NCBI GenBank assembly: GCA_905250885.1
Contig: CAJNOQ010001078.1
Coordinates: 1-36,385, forward strand
Origin: Didymodactylos carnosus
Taxonomy: Eukaryota; Rotifera; Eurotatoria; Philodinida; Philodinidae
Direction: 5' to 3'
Length of the DNA: 36,385 nt
This document shows, piece by piece, positions 32,946 to 36,385 of the stretch. The stretch's first letter is position 1, and every line of letters starts with the position of its first letter. The translations under genes and the position numbers were made by a program. The notes below the pieces were generated by a model, which worked only from the letters and a program-made list of their open reading frames with translations, had not been told where the DNA came from and did not search any database.

Positions 32946-33066
32946 GATAATATTTCATTCGACAAAAAAATCTCTTTACTGCGTTATAACAAGAGAAGAC
33001 GGTACATCAGTTTGCAATCTTGACTCATGTTATTCACAGTGGTGTTATATGCAGTTTTACAGTAGT

Positions 33067-33098
33067 TTATATACAGTTATATACAAGTTATATACAGT
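33067..33098. repeat. Three tandem TATATACA(R)GT units
   Basis: TTTATATACAGT, TATATACAAGT and TATATACAGT follow each other directly upstream of the GC-rich element and may have been its target. Confidence 0.7.
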
Positions 33099-33106
33099 AC
33101 CCCTGT

Positions 33107-33720
33107 CAACTTTCACGCTGAAGTCATGACCAAGTTCATGTCAAGATCACGATACGAGTCGCAAAACAAGACGCCATTTTCGCGATGGATCTTGTCAGAA
33201 CTCTTGGCGCCGTGTCACGATCCTGTAAAATCCTAGGCGAATCGCGCCATGATCCAGGCCCGTAACCATGATTTTTTCGAAGGAGGGATCGACTTTTTTG
33301 CCTTTAGAGATAGTGTGAGCCCTGGCTACGGCCCTGCCATGATCCTTAGCCATGGTCATAGCCATTCTAGGAGTAGAAGAGCTATTTCGCGGTACAGCTC
33401 ACTATAGTCACGAAAATAATTTCTTTTATTTTTAGAAATTCCTGATTTTATAACTTTTGATAAAGTCGCGTTCCTTCAATCGAGGACACGACGCTTGATG
33501 CGAAATATAAACTCCAGAACAAAAAGTTAAGTAAAATTTTAATATTTCTTCCGTTCTTTTATATAACTTCAACTGCAAAACAAAAGGGTGGATGATGGTA
33601 GCCCGTGACCCATGCCATGACTACGCCATATAGCAGCACGAGTATGCAGCGACAGATGCGAAACCACAGGGATCACGAATGCGACAGCGGGATCACGCTA
33701 CGAGTTCAACGTGGAAGTTG
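33107..33720. mobile_element. GC-rich element with CAACTTYCACGYTGAA ends
   Basis: CAACTTTCACGCTGAA at 33107-33122 is matched by the inverse of TTCAACGTGGAAGTTG at 33705-33720 (14 of 16). The sequence inside both ends is dense in GATCACG, CATGATCC and CCATGAC variants in both orientations. Positions 33121-33300 are about 49 percent GC by direct count, against roughly a third in the window. There is no reading frame. This is probably a non-autonomous DNA transposon with subterminal repeats; the superfamily is unknown. Confidence 0.5.
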
Positions 33721-36385
33721 GGTTGGATGTGAACTGTTTTTGGCTTAGCTTCGACATAGTTTTATCTCGAGATATGAGTTAATAGAAGAGACAAAACGAA
33801 AATATGCCTCTATTATGTTTATCACGCTGTTGAAAATATGAAATACATTTCTAAAATCAGAATCGTTTTGTCTTTTAATAACACTACTTTTTGTGTCTCT
33901 TTCAGGCACATAATATAAAGTGCACTGATCTCACATTTATGGCAAAATGTTCATAGTCTATATACTTACAGGTAAAAAGAGAGTCAAACAAGAATGTCGA
34001 TGGTAGTCAAGAAGAATTGATTGCCTATACGTACTTAGTCGTTCAATAATTTCTAATACAACTACAGTACGATATATAATCTATATTATTAGATCATAAG
34101 CAAATGGAAAGGATTTTTCTTCGTTTTCTATCGTGCGTTTAACGTCAAAAAAAGTCTATAGTATATACGTACAACAGAGAAAGAAAAAACAACATTTTTA
34201 TGTCTATACGAAAAGAGTGATGACGGTCACTGGCTGACCAGCGTCCTATCTGCAGCAGTAAAGAATCTATATCACATTTCTTTTTCTCTTTTTTCTTATG
34301 ATTGTATGAACATAATGTTTTTCATCGTACTTTTGTGTTCATGTCTCGTCTATGATAAACTAAGGAGGTACCATAATGCGTACTCGAGAGCGGACGTTTA
34401 GCGAAAAATTGAATTGCTGAGTTTTTTCAATGCTCATTTAAGAAATGTTAAATCTCACTGGTACTATGCTCTATTGTCAAATATTTAGATTAAATCAGAA
34501 ATTTATACTAGCAAAACGATCGAAGTAAAAGGATCCTGGCATTCTGTAGCAGTAGAGTGACGAGAAAATTTCCCGAATCTATGTAAACAATATGAAAAGG
34601 AAGTTTTTTTCTCTGTATGATACTTCTATGGAAATAAATGAATTTAATATTTCCCAAGTTTTCTCATCAAACACCTTCAGACTTTCCACAAATGCTTCAC
34701 TGATTATCTGAAATTGGTGTTAAAATGTGTTTTCAATCAACACAAATAACATATTTGAGTTCAGCTCATCAATTTACGTTGAACAATATATAACACAATA
34801 GATTTTTGACGGAAAAATTTTTTGATAGAAATTATTATACACACTGTGGTTGGAACTTATAAAACATTCAGTTTTGACCAATTACCTGTAAAGATGCCCA
34901 TAAATAAAAACTGTCATCATCATCTTCATTTTATCATATTTTGGCTGATTAAAAATTGTTATTTCTACAAGATTTTGGCTGAGATTGTTTTCAGTTTTAA
35001 CTTAAAAAGTCTCTTAATTATGTTTTTTTTCTCGTTCTTCTTTTGGGATATGAAATCTTCTATTATCCATTTTTTCAAATATCTACATTTATTCTAGAGG
35101 CGCATTTTTATCTATTTGCACTATCCATTTAACACAACCATAGCAAATTTAGTGATCTATAGTTTATTGTTTTATCCTTAATGATCAAATTAAAATTTAC
35201 ATGTCGCCGATGCTTTATGTATTGCATCAGCAAATAGTCAAGATATCAGAAATAGTTTTATATAATCGTGATTATTATCGTTTTACTTGTTATTTTTAAA
35301 GTGACCAGTGTCAATGTATGTCTATCACTTGTTTACTATACCGGTGTGATATGTACTTTATACATTATCAGAAAAGCATCTACATAGATTGCATTCATTT
35401 TATTTTATTTGCTCAAGAAAAGACGACATTGACCTTATTCAGGTATATTAAAAAACAGTCAGATTTATAAAAAGAGATCATATACCTAACAATTTACAGA
35501 AGGAAATGAAAAAAGAAAAGAAAAATGATGCACTATAATTTTGAATGAAACTGATATTTTATACATAAATGTTCGTTTGATAGTGGGTATAGTCAAAAAT
35601 TATAGTGTTGAAAAAGGTACAGAAACGACTCGAGAATGATTTGATCTCGGTTTTGAGTGAAAAAAATATGGCTTTGCAGCGCCAAATGTCGAATTTAAAG
35701 TTAGATTTGAAAATTTGAACTTTTTTAAAAATTTGAAGTTTGAAAAAGATTTTCAATGAATTTCCAGGAGATTTTGAGCAAACCTCTATGCAAATTAGAA
35801 TAAAAATTCCAAAATGTGAAAAATTTTGCTAGAATGCGGTTAAAAAACGGAAACGCACTTTCACGATCTAACTTCATCCTTTTTCACGAGTAGAGAGTCA
35901 AAAATATGTTTTACTTAATACTAAATACTTTGTGGTTTTACTCAAGAAAACACAAAAAGAACAACAAACATAAATGTAAATTTCGATTTTAATTGACACG
36001 TTGTGTGTTGACTATAGCTTTGATTAGGATAAGTTTAAGTCGTTCTGGCTTTGATAAGAAATAATTATAAATTTCAATGCATGATAACAATGAGTTTAAA
36101 CGAAAAACAGCAAAAGCAGAAAATACTTAAAAGGCGGATAAATTGCGGAAAAACTCAAAAATCCCAATTTATCCGCAAAATGCGAATCATCTGGCAACTC
36201 TGGTTATAATCCCCGAGATTGTTGTGCCAAAAACCGTTCATACATGATATATCGTTTGATACTTAGGGCTATCCAAAAGTAGTGAGGGAGGTACTATTTT
36301 TTCTTATAGAAAGCTTGAAAAATGTTTCTTTTTTTATGAACAGATAGAGCGTCTTTCGCTCTATTTTTCTATGCTATTTGATCAC
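33721..36385. other. Gene-poor AT-rich end of window
   Basis: No supported gene; the frames at 34822-35097 and 35559-35756 are low-complexity. At 36132-36175 GCGGATAAATTGCGG and AATTTATCCGC form a short hairpin. From about 36258, TACTTAGGGCTATCCAAAAG with TAGTGAGG looks like the outer end of a mariner-type element that would continue beyond the window. Only one end is visible, so it is not called as a feature. Confidence 0.4.

Noticed and set aside
1..36385. tRNA, rRNA, CRISPR array or bacterial operon signals
   Set aside because: No cloverleaf with A and B boxes, no rRNA-like conserved stretch, no regularly spaced direct repeats and no ribosome-binding-site-led gene clusters were found.

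Overview
The window reads as nuclear DNA from a small-genome invertebrate, most likely a bdelloid rotifer (Rotaria/Adineta type). The reasons are the AT-rich composition, genes split by short GT-AG introns (mostly 50-100 nt), clear animal orthologues (TMEM64, RFC3, CCDC115), a eukaryotic xylose isomerase, a pair of B-box-like proteins of a style I associate with bdelloids, and splice acceptors placed just before several start codons, as expected for spliced-leader trans-splicing. The assignment is inference; no spliced-leader gene or rRNA is present to prove it.

Layout. 1-6084 is gene-poor: an inverted repeat (412-1045) and a decayed PIF/Harbinger DNA transposon (2460-5242) with both of its usual genes broken. 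6095-13672 is the gene-dense core, all on the + strand: a TMEM64-like VTT membrane protein (3 exons), xylose isomerase (3 exons, all catalytic and metal residues present), replication factor C subunit 3 (8 exons, 356 aa) and a secreted cysteine-rich protein. 13892-17565 holds a small MITE and a degraded Mutator-like element with FLYWCH and MULE transposase remnants between long terminal inverted repeats. A single-exon claudin/PMP22-like four-helix protein lies at 19528-20037 (-). 20496-22252 is another foldback element with FLYWCH remains; its left arm was later hit by a 566-bp non-autonomous hAT element with a perfect 8-bp target duplication. CCDC115 (V-ATPase assembly) is at 23322-23816 (-). 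Two paralogous B-box-like genes face each other, 24895-27393 (+) and 30906-32909 (-), with a 1.75-kb foldback element between them. The end of the window holds a GC-rich terminal-inverted-repeat element (33107-33720) and otherwise featureless AT-rich DNA.

The cellular genes do not form a pathway. They are independent housekeeping or accessory genes (sugar isomerisation, DNA clamp loading, membrane and V-ATPase biology) in a transposon-rich setting. The most instructive parts are the paralogue pair, which shares only one of five intron positions, and a set of unrelated inverted-repeat elements whose ends are packed with short palindromic motifs (CTTAAG, GAGCTC, TCTCAACTGAGA). No CRISPR array, tRNA, rRNA or prokaryotic operon signal was seen.
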